64,000 bases of DNA, from assembly GCF_001425055.1 (NCBI RefSeq), contig NZ_LMDK01000012.1:504400-568399 (forward strand), written 5' to 3'. The notes beneath the pieces are model-generated. The model was not told where the DNA came from. It did not search any database and saw only the letters and a program-made list of their open reading frames with translations. Within the stretch, counting starts at the first letter, position 1; each line of letters starts with the position of its first letter. Below, one piece after another: positions 7,653-16,718 of the stretch. Source of the DNA: Pelomonas sp. Root1237 (GTDB lineage: Bacteria > Pseudomonadota > Gammaproteobacteria > Burkholderiales > Burkholderiaceae_C). The position numbers and the translations under genes are program-made.

Positions 7653-8603
7653 ATGACCGACGACCTCTCGCCCACCGCCCGCGCCCTGCGCTTTGACCGT
7701 GACCATGCGCGCCGCCTGCGCGCGCTGGCCTACCGCATGCTCGGCTCGCGTGCCGAGGCCGAGGACATCGTGCAGGAGGCCTGGCTGCGCTGGGCCGAGG
7801 TGGATGCGGCCCCCATCCAGCACGAGGGCGCCTTCCTGTCGCGGCTGGTGACCAATCTCTGCCTGGACAAGCTGCGCTCCGCCGCCGTGCAGCGCGAGCA
7901 ATACGTGGGCGTCTGGCTGCCCGAGCCCATGCTGGAGGACGAAGCCTTGTTCGGCTGGGCCCCCGGCCCCGAGAAGCAGGCCGAGTTCGCCCAGGACGTG
8001 TCCATCGCCTTCATGCTGGCCCTGGAGCGCCTGTCGCCGCTGGAGCGCGCCGCCTTTTTGCTGCACGACGTGTTCGACCTGGACTACGACGAGATCGGCC
8101 GCCACCTGGACCGCAGCGAGGCCGCCTGCCGCCAGCTCATCAGCCGCGCGCGCAAGAACATCAAGGCCGACTATGCGCGGCGCGAGGTGGCCAAGGAGGA
8201 GGCTGATCGGCTTGTGGCCGCCTTCATGGATGCCGTGCGCAGCCAGGACGTCTCGGCTCTGGCGCAGTTGCTCAGCGAGGACGCCGTGCTGATGGCCGAC
8301 GGCGGCGGCAAGGTCAGCGCGGTGCCCAAGCCCCTGCATGGCGGTGCGCAGATCGCGCGCACCTTCATCGGCTTCGCGCAACTGCCCACCAGCCGGTCCT
8401 GGCGCCTGTTGCCGGCGGTCGTCAACGGCCTGCCGGGCCTGCTCATCCTCGACGACAGCAACGGCGGTCGACTCGTGCAGACCATTGCGCTGGCACCGTC
8501 GGCTGAGTCGGGCCAGGTGGGTGCCGTCTATATCCAGCGCAACCCCGACAAGCTCAGCGGGATCCGGATGCGTGTCACAAACGCCGCGGCTGATCCGTCT
8601 TGA
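7653..8603 (+). CDS. ECF41-type RNA polymerase sigma factor with SnoaL-like C-terminal domain
   Basis: This is an alternative sigma factor of 316 residues. Region 2 (LAYRMLGSRAEAEDIVQEAWLRW) and region 4 (LSPLERAAFLLHDVFDLDYDEIG, then SEAACRQLISRAR) are clear. About 110 further residues form a NTF2/SnoaL-like extension (from about 180) with the NPDKLSG-type ending seen in ECF41 proteins. In that group the C-terminal domain replaces a separate anti-sigma factor. ATG 7653 was preferred. The AGGAGGG at 7623 lies at or upstream of the predicted transcription start, and it is too close to the TTG at 7632 to serve it. The matching promoter upstream indicates autoregulation. Confidence 0.9.
   Translation: MTDDLSPTARALRFDRDHARRLRALAYRMLGSRAEAEDIVQEAWLRWAEVDAAPIQHEGAFLSRLVTNLCLDKLRSAAVQREQYVGVWLPEPMLEDEALFGWAPGPEKQAEFAQDVSIAFMLALERLSPLERAAFLLHDVFDLDYDEIGRHLDRSEAACRQLISRARKNIKADYARREVAKEEADRLVAAFMDAVRSQDVSALAQLLSEDAVLMADGGGKVSAVPKPLHGGAQIARTFIGFAQLPTSRSWRLLPAVVNGLPGLLILDDSNGGRLVQTIALAPSAESGQVGAVYIQRNPDKLSGIRMRVTNAAADPS
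8573..8599 (+). promoter_or_regulatory. ECF41-type promoter of the carboxymuconolactone decarboxylase-like gene
   Basis: TGTCACA (8573-8579), 16 bases, then CGTC (8596-8599). It lies inside the last codons of the sigma gene. It matches the promoter at 7596 in both elements and in spacer length, so this sigma factor probably drives the next gene directly. Confidence 0.78.
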
Positions 8604-8651
8604 GTGTGAGGCCGGCGATTTTGTCGGCCCACAACATCCAAGGACATTGCC

Positions 8652-9131
8652 ATGAGCACGCACCAAGCCCGCCTCGACTATTTCCGCCAGTCCGCTGACC
8701 TGTCCAAGAAGTACCTGGACTTCAGCATGGCCTTCCGCATGGACAAGACCCTGGCCGTGCTGATCGACATCCGCGCCTCGCAGCTCAATGGCTGCGCCTT
8801 CTGCCTGGACATGCACGTCAAGCAGGCCAAGATGCACGGCGAGCGCGAGCTGCGCCTGCACCACGTCGCCATCTGGCGCGAGTCGACGCTGTTCACGCCC
8901 AAGGAGCGCGCCGCCCTGGCCTGGACCGAGCTGTTGACGCGCATCCCGGCCGAGGGCGTCTCCGACGCCGCCTACGCTGAAGTCAGCGAGTATTTCCCGC
9001 CCGAGGAACTGTCCGATCTGACCTGGCGCGTTGCCGCCATCAATGGCTGGAACCGCATGAATGTGGCGGTGCGCAATGTGCCGGGCTCGGCGGACAAGAT
9101 GTTCGGCCTGGACAAGGCGGGCCTGAACTGA
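8652..9131 (+). CDS. Carboxymuconolactone decarboxylase/AhpD-like protein
   Basis: This small all-helical protein of 159 residues carries the AhpD-type redox centre GCAFCLDMHVKQA (CxxC with the following histidine, residues about 49-60). Such proteins act as alkylhydroperoxidase-like thiol reductants, although most remain uncharacterised. It has a good AAGGA ribosome site. Genes of this family are the usual target of ECF41 sigma factors, and the sigma-specific promoter stands directly upstream. A role in oxidative or electrophile stress is likely, but the true substrate cannot be read from the sequence. Confidence 0.87.
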   Translation: MSTHQARLDYFRQSADLSKKYLDFSMAFRMDKTLAVLIDIRASQLNGCAFCLDMHVKQAKMHGERELRLHHVAIWRESTLFTPKERAALAWTELLTRIPAEGVSDAAYAEVSEYFPPEELSDLTWRVAAINGWNRMNVAVRNVPGSADKMFGLDKAGLN

Positions 9132-9269
9132 TCTGGCGCAAAGCGGCCGCCGGCCTCGCGTCCTACCCTGCAACGGCGCTCCCACCCTGCACCTGGGCAA
9201 GGCCTCGGAGTAGGGTGGCCTGACGTCATGGAACCTTCCAGGCGCGTAGCGCCTTTTGGAGGATTTCCC

Positions 9270-10343
9270 ATGGCCATGATGAAAGCCGCTGTCTTCGTCG
9301 AGCCCGGTCGCATCGTGCTCGATGACAAGCCCATGCCCGATGTCGGCCCGCAGGACGCGCTGATCCGCGTCACCACGACGACCATCTGCGGCACCGACAT
9401 CCACATCCTCAAGGGCGAGTACCCGGTCGAGCGCGGCCTGACCATCGGCCACGAGCCCGTGGGCATCATCGAGAAGCTCGGCTCGGGTGTGCGCGGCTAC
9501 CGCGAGGGCCAGCGCGTCATCGCTGGTGCCATCACGCCCAGCGGCTGGAGCACGGCCTGCTTGTGCGGCTGCGGCTCGCAGGACGGCGCCGGCACATCGC
9601 ATGGCTGGAAGGCCATGGGTGGCTGGAAATTCGGCAACACCATCGACGGCTGCCAGGCCGAGTACGTGCTGGTGCCCGACGCCATGGCCAACCTGGCGCC
9701 GGTGCCCGACTCGCTGACCGACGAGCAGGTGCTGATGTGCCCCGACATCATGTCGACCGGCTTCAGTGGCGCCGAGAGCGCCGGCGTGCGCATCGGCGAC
9801 ACGGTGGCGGTGTTTGCGCAGGGTCCCATCGGCCTGTGCGCCACCGCCGGCGCCAAGCTCAGCGGCGCGTCCATGGTCATCGGCGTCGACCGCCTGGCCA
9901 ACCGCCTGGCCATCGCCAGGCAGATGGGCGCCGACCATGTCATCGACGCCAGCAAGGTCGACCCCGTGGAAGAAATCATGCGCCTGACCGACGGCCGCGG
10001 CGTCGACGTCGCCATCGAGGCCCTGGGCACGCAGCAGACCTTCGAGGCCTGCCTGCGCGTGCTGCGGCCGGGTGGCACGCTGTCCAGCCTGGGCGTCTAC
10101 TCCACCGACCTGACCATCCCGCTCGGCGCCTTTGCAGCAGGCCTGGGCGACCACAAGATCGTCACCACCCTCTGCCCCGGCGGCAAGGAGCGCATGCGCC
10201 GGCTGATGTCCGTCATCGCCGCGCGGCGCGTCAACCTGGAGGCCATGGTGACGCACCGCTTCAAGCTCGATGACATCGAGGCGGCCTACGAGCTGTTCGG
10301 CCACCAGCGCGACGGTGTGCTCAAGGTGGCGATTACCCCCTGA
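9270..10343 (+). CDS. Zinc-dependent secondary alcohol dehydrogenase
   Basis: This MDR-superfamily oxidoreductase of 357 residues should interconvert secondary alcohols and ketones with NAD(P). The catalytic zinc ligands are visible: Cys in ICGTDIH, His-Glu in IGHEPVG and Asp in CPDIMSTGF. This Cys-His-Asp set is typical of isopropanol dehydrogenases from Clostridium and Thermoanaerobacter. The matching blocks GWKFGNTIDG and LCPGGKERMRRL support that subgroup. The Rossmann region is around FAQGPIGLCA. The start at 9270 follows GGAGGA by six bases. A small hairpin AGGCGC-GTA-GCGCCT (9240-9254) precedes the ribosome site. It is followed after seven bases by the acyl-CoA synthetase gene and probably co-transcribed with it. 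Confidence 0.88.
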   Translation: MAMMKAAVFVEPGRIVLDDKPMPDVGPQDALIRVTTTTICGTDIHILKGEYPVERGLTIGHEPVGIIEKLGSGVRGYREGQRVIAGAITPSGWSTACLCGCGSQDGAGTSHGWKAMGGWKFGNTIDGCQAEYVLVPDAMANLAPVPDSLTDEQVLMCPDIMSTGFSGAESAGVRIGDTVAVFAQGPIGLCATAGAKLSGASMVIGVDRLANRLAIARQMGADHVIDASKVDPVEEIMRLTDGRGVDVAIEALGTQQTFEACLRVLRPGGTLSSLGVYSTDLTIPLGAFAAGLGDHKIVTTLCPGGKERMRRLMSVIAARRVNLEAMVTHRFKLDDIEAAYELFGHQRDGVLKVAITP

Positions 10344-10350
10344 CATCCGC

Positions 10351-13038
10351 ATGAGCATCCGCCACCTCGACCAGCTTCTGTCACCGCGCTCGGTCGTGGT
10401 GGTCGGCGCCTCCAACCGCCCCGGCAGCGTCGGGGCGACCGTCTGGCGCAACCTGCGCGCCGGCACGTTCGCGGGCGCCGTCTTCGGCGTCAACCCGAAG
10501 CACGCCGAGCTGGATGGTGTGGCGCTTGCCAGCCGCGTCGGCGACCTCACCGAGGCGCCCGACCTGGCCGTGCTGTGCACGCCGCCCGACACGGTGCCCG
10601 GCCTCATTGCCGAGCTGGGCCAGCTGGGCACGCGCGCCGCCATCGTCATGACCGCCGGCCTGAACGCTGTTCAGAAGCAGGCCGCGCTGGACGCCGCCCG
10701 GCCGCATCTGCTGCGCCTGCTCGGCCCCAACTGCCTGGGCCTGCTGTCGCCGTGCATCGGCCTGAACGCCAGCTTTGCCCATGTCGACGCCTTGCCGGGC
10801 GAGATTGCCTTCGTCTCGCAGTCGGGTGCGCTGGTGACGGCCGTGCTCGACTGGGCGCGGTCGCGGCGCATCGGCTTCTCGCACATGGTCTCGCTGGGCG
10901 AGCGGGCCGACGTCGACTTTGGCGACCTGCTGGACCACTTCGCCAGCGACCCGCACACGCGGGCCATCCTGCTCTACATCGAGTCCATCGAGTCGCCGCG
11001 CAAGTTCATGTCGGCGGCCCGTGCGGCGGCGCGCAACAAGCCGGTCATCGTCGTCAAGGCCGGCCGCGCGGGCAAGGGCCTGCAGGCCGCCGCGTCGCAC
11101 ACCGGCGCGCTGGCCGGGTCGGACGTGGTCATCGACGCCGCAATCCGCCGCGCCGGCATGCTGCGCGTGGATACGCTGCAAGACCTGTTCATGGCGGCCG
11201 AAACGCTGGCGCATTTCCGCGGCAGCCCACAGCGCGGCCTGACGCTGATGACCAACGGCGGTGGCGCCGGCGTCATGGCGGCCGATGCCGCCGCGCTGGC
11301 CGGCGTCGACCTGCCACCGCTGAGTGACGCGCTTCGCGCCAAGCTGGACGCCGTGCTGCCGCCCACCTGGTCGCACGGCAACCCCGTCGACATCATTGGC
11401 GACGCGCCGGTCGAGCGCTACACCGCCACGCTGCGCGCGCTGCTCGACGACCCCGACACCGGCACGGTGCTCTTCATGCACGCACCGACGGCCATCGTGC
11501 GCAGCGAGGACATCGCCCTTGCCTGCGCACCACTGGCGCGCGAGGCGGCGGGCCGCCTGATGAGCTGCTGGCTGGGCGACGCCGGCGTGGCCGAGGCGCG
11601 GCGCACCTTTGAAGGCGCGGGCGTGGCCGGCTACGACACGCCCGAGGAAGCTGTGCGAGCGTTCGCCATGCTGGCCCGCTACGCCAGCAACCAGGCGCTG
11701 CTCACCGAGGCGCCCACCGCCAGCGAGGCCGGGCCGGCGGACCGCGCGGCGGCGCGCGCCGTCGTCGAGGCGGCGCTTGCCGATGGCCGCGAGATGCTCG
11801 ACGAGCTGGAGGCCAAGGCCGTGCTGCAGGCCTATGGCATCCCGGTCGTGCCGACGGTCGCGGTGGGTCCCACCGCTGACGAAGCGGTGACAGCCGCAGT
11901 CGCCATCGGCTACCCGGTCGCGCTGAAGATCCTGTCGCCCGACATCAGCCACAAGTCGGACATGGGCGGCGTGGTGCTGGGCCTGAGCGACGACGCGGCC
12001 TTGCGGCTGGCCGCCCGGCAGATGCTGGCGCGGGTGCGCTCGATCAAGCCGCTAGCACGCATTGCCGGCTTCACGGTGCAGGCCATGGTGAGCCGGCCGC
12101 ATGCGCAGGAGCTGATCGTCGGCGCCAGCGTGGACCCGGTGTTCGGCCCGGTCATCCTGTTCGGCCAGGGCGGCACGGCGGTGGAGGTGATGGCCGACCG
12201 CGCCATCGGCCTGCCGCCGCTGAACCGCGTGCTGGCCCGCGAGCTGGTGGCCGGCACACGCGTGGCCCGGCTGCTTGCCGGCTACCGCGACCATGCACCC
12301 GCGCGCATGGACGCCATCTGCGACGTGCTGGTGACCGTCTCGCAAATGCTGGCCGACCTGCCCGAGCTGGCCGAGCTGGACATCAACCCGCTGCTGGCCG
12401 ACGGCGACGGCGTCATCGCGCTGGACGCTCGCCTGCGCGTCACCCCTGCGGCCAGCGCCGGCACTTCGCGCTTCGCCATCCAGCCATATCCGGCCGAACT
12501 CGCCGAGACGTGGCAGTGGCAGGGCCGCCAGCTGCTGGTGCGGCCCATTCGCCCCGAGGACGAGGCGCGGCATCTCGCCTTCGCCGGGCAGCTCGCGCCC
12601 GAGGACATCCGCCTGCGCTTCTTCAGCACGCGCCGCGAGTTGCCGCGCAGCGAGTTGGCCCGCTTGGTGCAGATCGACTACGACCGCGAGATGGCCTTCG
12701 TCGTGCTCGAAGCGCAAGCCGACGGCACGCAGCGCACGCTGGGCGTCGTGCGCGCCGTGGCCGATCCCGACAACGTCGAGGCCGAGTTCGCCATCATCCT
12801 GGCCACCGAGCTGCAAGGGGAGGGCCTGGGCCAGCGACTGCTCGACAAGATGGTGGCCTACCTGCGCGGCCACGGCACGCAGCGGCTGGTGGCGCTGGTG
12901 CTGCGCGAGAACGCGGGCATGCGCGAGCTGGCGGCGAACGGCGGCTTCGCGCTCGACGAGGCGGGGTCGGATCGCGATGTTTATCGCTACGTGCTGGATC
13001 TGACGACAAGCGCAGCGCTCGCCACGCCGGCCGAATGA
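10351..13038 (+). CDS. Pat-like protein: ADP-forming acyl-CoA synthetase domains plus GNAT acetyltransferase
   Basis: The 895-residue protein has the full Pat/PatZ layout. A CoA-binding Rossmann domain (about 1-120, VVVVGASNRPGSVG) is followed by succinyl-CoA-ligase-like domains (about 120-460), an ATP-grasp domain (about 490-700, with LKILSPDISHKSDMGGV) and a C-terminal GNAT domain (about 730-885, LQGEGLGQRLLDKMV). In enterobacterial Pat the synthetase part senses acetyl-CoA while the GNAT part acetylates lysines of enzymes such as acetyl-CoA synthetase. SHTGALAGSD is the place to check the synthetase histidine, which is usually lost in true Pat proteins. The loop HTGAL here could keep or replace it, so true synthetase activity is not excluded. 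Confidence 0.87.
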   Translation: MSIRHLDQLLSPRSVVVVGASNRPGSVGATVWRNLRAGTFAGAVFGVNPKHAELDGVALASRVGDLTEAPDLAVLCTPPDTVPGLIAELGQLGTRAAIVMTAGLNAVQKQAALDAARPHLLRLLGPNCLGLLSPCIGLNASFAHVDALPGEIAFVSQSGALVTAVLDWARSRRIGFSHMVSLGERADVDFGDLLDHFASDPHTRAILLYIESIESPRKFMSAARAAARNKPVIVVKAGRAGKGLQAAASHTGALAGSDVVIDAAIRRAGMLRVDTLQDLFMAAETLAHFRGSPQRGLTLMTNGGGAGVMAADAAALAGVDLPPLSDALRAKLDAVLPPTWSHGNPVDIIGDAPVERYTATLRALLDDPDTGTVLFMHAPTAIVRSEDIALACAPLAREAAGRLMSCWLGDAGVAEARRTFEGAGVAGYDTPEEAVRAFAMLARYASNQALLTEAPTASEAGPADRAAARAVVEAALADGREMLDELEAKAVLQAYGIPVVPTVAVGPTADEAVTAAVAIGYPVALKILSPDISHKSDMGGVVLGLSDDAALRLAARQMLARVRSIKPLARIAGFTVQAMVSRPHAQELIVGASVDPVFGPVILFGQGGTAVEVMADRAIGLPPLNRVLARELVAGTRVARLLAGYRDHAPARMDAICDVLVTVSQMLADLPELAELDINPLLADGDGVIALDARLRVTPAASAGTSRFAIQPYPAELAETWQWQGRQLLVRPIRPEDEARHLAFAGQLAPEDIRLRFFSTRRELPRSELARLVQIDYDREMAFVVLEAQADGTQRTLGVVRAVADPDNVEAEFAIILATELQGEGLGQRLLDKMVAYLRGHGTQRLVALVLRENAGMRELAANGGFALDEAGSDRDVYRYVLDLTTSAALATPAE

Positions 13039-13057
13039 GCGCGCCATTGACGCCCGC

Positions 13058-13489
13058 ATGCTGTGGGGCGTGGTGTGGGCGGGCCTGACGATGGCACCGG
13101 CGACGTTGGCAACGATTGACCTCTACCTGCCCGTCGGCCTGATCGCCGGCCTGAGCGCAGAAGAGGGCGACCTCACCACCGCCCGCACGGCCGGCTTCAC
13201 GGTACTGGTGCTGGCGCAGCAGTTCAACTGCTTCAACGCCCGCTCAGAGACGGCCAGCGCGTTTCGCCGTCTGTTCGTCAACCGCTGGCTGTGGCGCTCG
13301 ATGGGGCTGTCGGCGCTGCTGCAAGTGGCGGTGGTTCACTTCCCGCCGCTGAACCTTGTGTTTGGCACGGCGCCGCTGAGCTTGCAGCAGCGGGCGGTGT
13401 GCGTGGGGATAGCGAGCAGCGTGCTGTGGGTGGGGGAGGTGCGGAAGGCGGTGATGAGAGCGGCCGGGCGTGGGGCGATTACGTCGTGA
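13058..13489 (+). pseudogene. C-terminal remnant of a cation-transporting P-type ATPase (copy 1)
   Basis: The 143-residue reading frame equals only the last membrane segments of a PacL-like P-type ATPase: LWGVVWAGLTMAPATLATIDLYLPVG, then QQFNCFNARSETASAF, VVHFPPLNLVFGTAPL and VLWVGEVRKAV. The phosphorylation (DKTGT) and ATP-binding domains are absent. Similarity continues in frame a few codons upstream of the ATG to about 13034, where it meets the end of the acetyltransferase gene. A second, shorter copy lies at 18217-18455. It is probably non-functional. Confidence 0.8.
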
Positions 13490-13943
13490 CTGTCTCAATA
13501 ACTCTGGAGCGAGCGTCGATTGGCTGGGTGCTGTCGCTGTTAGTTGGCGTCCGAAGTCAACAACGTGCCAATACCTGTCACTGGGGATCGGCACTGGTAT
13601 TCCACTTGCCTGGACTGCCGCCCAGGCTGTCAAGCTTGTCTTGTATTTCCCGCACGATGCCGGGAGTTCGCCCGGCCTCTTGAACGCGACTGCCCCCTCG
13701 TTAGAGCCCTGCCGATCCGCGCGGATGCTCTTGCCTTGGGTCGAATCTCAATGGGGTTTGTTTGATTGCAAGATCCGAATCTATGGATTCGACCTTATGG
13801 CTTCGATTTCCGGCGACGGATCGATACGAAACAATGCACTTCGAAATAGGTATGCAGGGAATGTCATTTAGGAACTGGAACTTCTTGACGAGGCAAAGCA
13901 GCAAAAGCTGCGCTCGTACCGTAAAGAAGACTCGAACCGAAAA
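13490..13943. other. Gene-free stretch, lower GC on its right side
   Basis: I see no gene with recognisable content or ribosome site here. From about 13,750 the base composition drops, which marks the left boundary of the low-GC phosphoesterase-NTPase gene. No terminal repeats or integrase fragments were recognised. Confidence 0.5.
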
Positions 13944-16718
13944 CTACCGATGCCTTTCAAGGAGTAGTTGTAAGCCATTAAACTTGAACTGCGCAGGATT
14001 GCCGACTCGTCCCGCGATAGATTCATTCAGTGGCGTATTCGTAAGCACACAGGCCAAGCCAGCACACAGCCAGGAAATACTTTCGGCTACGTCTTTCGGG
14101 TTGTCAATATCCGCTGAAGTTTGCTGGAGCTCCCGGGAGAGAATTATGTTGTTTCGGTCGGTACATAGCCCCAACCAAGCGCAGGCGGCACGGGCGCGAT
14201 ACAGCGCTGAGTGTTGGAATTGCTTATATTGCTCTGCAAAAACTCTGGTGAGCCCGGCCAATGCTAGGGTTCCATGTTCAAGCGTGGGCGGATTTGTACT
14301 TAAATCATCGGAAATAGAATATGCGTTTAGCGCTGCATTGGATACATAGTCATCCGATCTTCCGCAAGCTACCCCCCATTCCAGCCAGAAGGCGCGATGG
14401 TCTCTAGACGGTGTAGCTGCCTCGAGTAACCGGATCGCCCCCGGCACATCATTGGACTCGCGTTTGAGTCGCGCAAGATTTACCACGTAATGGGTGTTAT
14501 CTGGAACGATTTTCAGCATCTCCTCAGAAATCCGGATGGCGAGCTCCTTCCGATTGGTTTCAAAGAAGTGCTTGGTTAGCGAGTACTCCCAATTCCACAC
14601 GGCGTCTAACCATCCCCCCTTGATCCGCACCAGCTCGATGGCCCCCTTTACCAACGACAAATAGAGGCGGTCCACGTCCTCATCATCGTCTCTGCATACT
14701 TCAAGCGTAGCCAAGGCTATACGCCGATGCCGGGTTCGCAGATACGCATTGCCGCCTGCGGCTGCTTCGGCAGTCATCGGGCGTAATACGTCACGTTTTA
14801 ATGCTGTCTGGTCACAATTCATGCTTTCCTGAAGTACCTGGCTAGAAAGGAATTCCAAGCCTTCGGCATGCATGGATGCAATCAGGCGAAACGCGTCACC
14901 AACGGTTCCGCCTGTCGATAAGCTCATTCCGTCAAACTTTTGCATTAACGCTCGCACGTGACCATGCAAGTCTCTGCCGTGGCGCAATGTTAGTAGCGCC
15001 CCAAAGAGCGCGCCATCGTTGGTCCCGTCGTCCTTCGCGGCTTCACGTAGTTTTTCCGCCAGGTGGGTGGGCGTCAGGCTTTGCCATGCCGATTCACAGG
15101 CATTAGACCCAAAGTGCAGCCAAGTGGTCGCAAGTGCTATCGCATCTTCTTTAGAAAGTCCCGAAAGGCGGGCCTCCTCAAAACGGGCGAAGGAATTCCA
15201 AGGTACCGTATCCCCTTTGGCAATCTTCCAATCCGAATCATGAGCCGCCATAACGAATTGGACGTTGCTCTGACCGGCGCGCTTTAGCGACTGCATCAGG
15301 TTGACCAAATTCTTGCCCAGCAAGTTACCGTAATCAGTCGCTATCAACCAGCGATGGTCTGTCGTCAGGAGTTCTTCAAATTTTTTAATATTGATGCCAA
15401 CAGTTTCGTCTTGATGCCAAAGCACCCTCAGATCAGGATTGGCGCGCACCGCGTGCGCCACGATTTGCCGTAGCACCATTGACTTGCCCTCAGCCGTTGG
15501 GCCGAGAACCAAGACAACTTGCGGACGGTCTTCTCCCTTGAAATTCATAACACGGTCAAGTAATCCCTTGGCCTGCGCGCGCACCGGAAAATTGGGCGAC
15601 ATAGCTAGCGCCCAATCTGGCTCAGCGCCATCGAAGAAGCGCTGTGCGTCCGGTGGCGTGATTTCGCGTGCGAAGGATTCGAGCGTTGCGGAGTCAAGTG
15701 ACTGCCAGCCTGCTAGTGGATCAGGGCGATGCTGAGCTTGCATGCCCGGTACAGGAAAGCGCCACCAGTCAGTAGCCTCAATCCTGCGCTTTAAAGTGAT
15801 CGAATCTACATCTGGCCGCCATTCGCGATTCACCCAGCGCCACGGTGAGATTTTCACTTCAGCGGCTACCGGGTCCAGCTCGCCCCATGAAAAACCGTTG
15901 GCCCATATGTCATCTTCGCGTGCCTGGAATGCTGAGCCGGCTTGCAATACGAGGAACTGGTCTACGCCACCCTCTTCAAATCGCCCTTCTGTTTTGTGCT
16001 TATGCCCATGCAAATAGATGACGTTGAATTCAGAAAACAGGCTCCGTATGTTCCTTTCCTCAGTATCGGCCCACCATGTCAGGGGATGATGCCCCAACAC
16101 GATTTTGATCGGACATGCCTTTATCTTCTTGAGTGCAGCTTCAACAATGCGATAGCCTGGGGATAACCAGTCTTTATCAAGATCACCCTTGCAAAGCCAC
16201 GCTGTATTTAGTCCTACGACACCAACCTGCACGCCTGACAAAGTTCTGATGTGGACGGCGGCGCCGTCGTTCGAAGCCAACCAGTCGGGTGACATTCCGC
16301 TTGCGGCCATCAATTTCTTGTAATGTTTGAACCTAGGTAGAACTTGGTCGCGCGCTGTTTTTCCTTCTTTGCTTGCATCAAAGAACTTGCTGGGTGATTT
16401 GAAGGCCGCTGAGTGATCCAACATGTCTGGACTTGGGCGTTCTATATCATGGTTGCCTGGGATTGGGATAACCACGGTATCGGCATTGAACTTTTCCTGG
16501 AGTGGAACAAGAAATTCCTTCCGAAATGCTTCGTACTCCCTCTTTAGGCCTCTGTTTGCGATATCGCCGGTGATAAATACATAGTTTGGAACGAAGTTTT
16601 TTTGAGTCTTCCAACGTTCAATCTCTAACAGAATTTCGGCGAAAAGTCGCTTTTGCTCATAGAGATCCTTTCCAACATGAAAGTCAGAAAGATGAAGCCA
16701 ACGTATATTGGGTGCCAT
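13944..16718 (-). CDS. Calcineurin-like phosphoesterase fused to P-loop NTPase (STAND-like), possible defence protein
   Basis: This is a 924-residue fusion. Residues 1-300 form a metallophosphoesterase with every metal motif present: SDFH (11-14), GD (51-52), GNHD (88-91), GHH (209-211) and GHKH (238-241). A linker leads to a P-loop domain with Walker A GPTAEGKS (406-413) and a likely Walker B strand WLIATD (457-462). A long alpha-helical C-terminal part (about 600-924) could be TPR-like. Effector, NTPase and helical sensor in that order is the layout of STAND-type conflict proteins such as the Avs group. The function is not established. The gene is visibly lower in GC than its neighbours and flanked by gene remnants, suggesting transfer. 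The start MAPNIRWLHLSDFH at 16718 was chosen because it enters the phosphoesterase fold directly. Confidence 0.8.
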   Translation of the reverse strand: MAPNIRWLHLSDFHVGKDLYEQKRLFAEILLEIERWKTQKNFVPNYVFITGDIANRGLKREYEAFRKEFLVPLQEKFNADTVVIPIPGNHDIERPSPDMLDHSAAFKSPSKFFDASKEGKTARDQVLPRFKHYKKLMAASGMSPDWLASNDGAAVHIRTLSGVQVGVVGLNTAWLCKGDLDKDWLSPGYRIVEAALKKIKACPIKIVLGHHPLTWWADTEERNIRSLFSEFNVIYLHGHKHKTEGRFEEGGVDQFLVLQAGSAFQAREDDIWANGFSWGELDPVAAEVKISPWRWVNREWRPDVDSITLKRRIEATDWWRFPVPGMQAQHRPDPLAGWQSLDSATLESFAREITPPDAQRFFDGAEPDWALAMSPNFPVRAQAKGLLDRVMNFKGEDRPQVVLVLGPTAEGKSMVLRQIVAHAVRANPDLRVLWHQDETVGINIKKFEELLTTDHRWLIATDYGNLLGKNLVNLMQSLKRAGQSNVQFVMAAHDSDWKIAKGDTVPWNSFARFEEARLSGLSKEDAIALATTWLHFGSNACESAWQSLTPTHLAEKLREAAKDDGTNDGALFGALLTLRHGRDLHGHVRALMQKFDGMSLSTGGTVGDAFRLIASMHAEGLEFLSSQVLQESMNCDQTALKRDVLRPMTAEAAAGGNAYLRTRHRRIALATLEVCRDDDEDVDRLYLSLVKGAIELVRIKGGWLDAVWNWEYSLTKHFFETNRKELAIRISEEMLKIVPDNTHYVVNLARLKRESNDVPGAIRLLEAATPSRDHRAFWLEWGVACGRSDDYVSNAALNAYSISDDLSTNPPTLEHGTLALAGLTRVFAEQYKQFQHSALYRARAACAWLGLCTDRNNIILSRELQQTSADIDNPKDVAESISWLCAGLACVLTNTPLNESIAGRVGNPAQFKFNGLQLLLERHR

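Noticed and set aside
7014-10649. Minus-strand open frame of about 1200 codons
   Set aside because: It runs opposite four well-supported genes (GH9, sigma factor, AhpD-like, dehydrogenase) and has mirror-type composition.
13058-13489. Treating the 143-codon frame as an independent small membrane protein gene
   Set aside because: Its whole length matches only the tail of P-type ATPases, similarity continues upstream of the start codon, and a second fragment of the same region exists at 18217.
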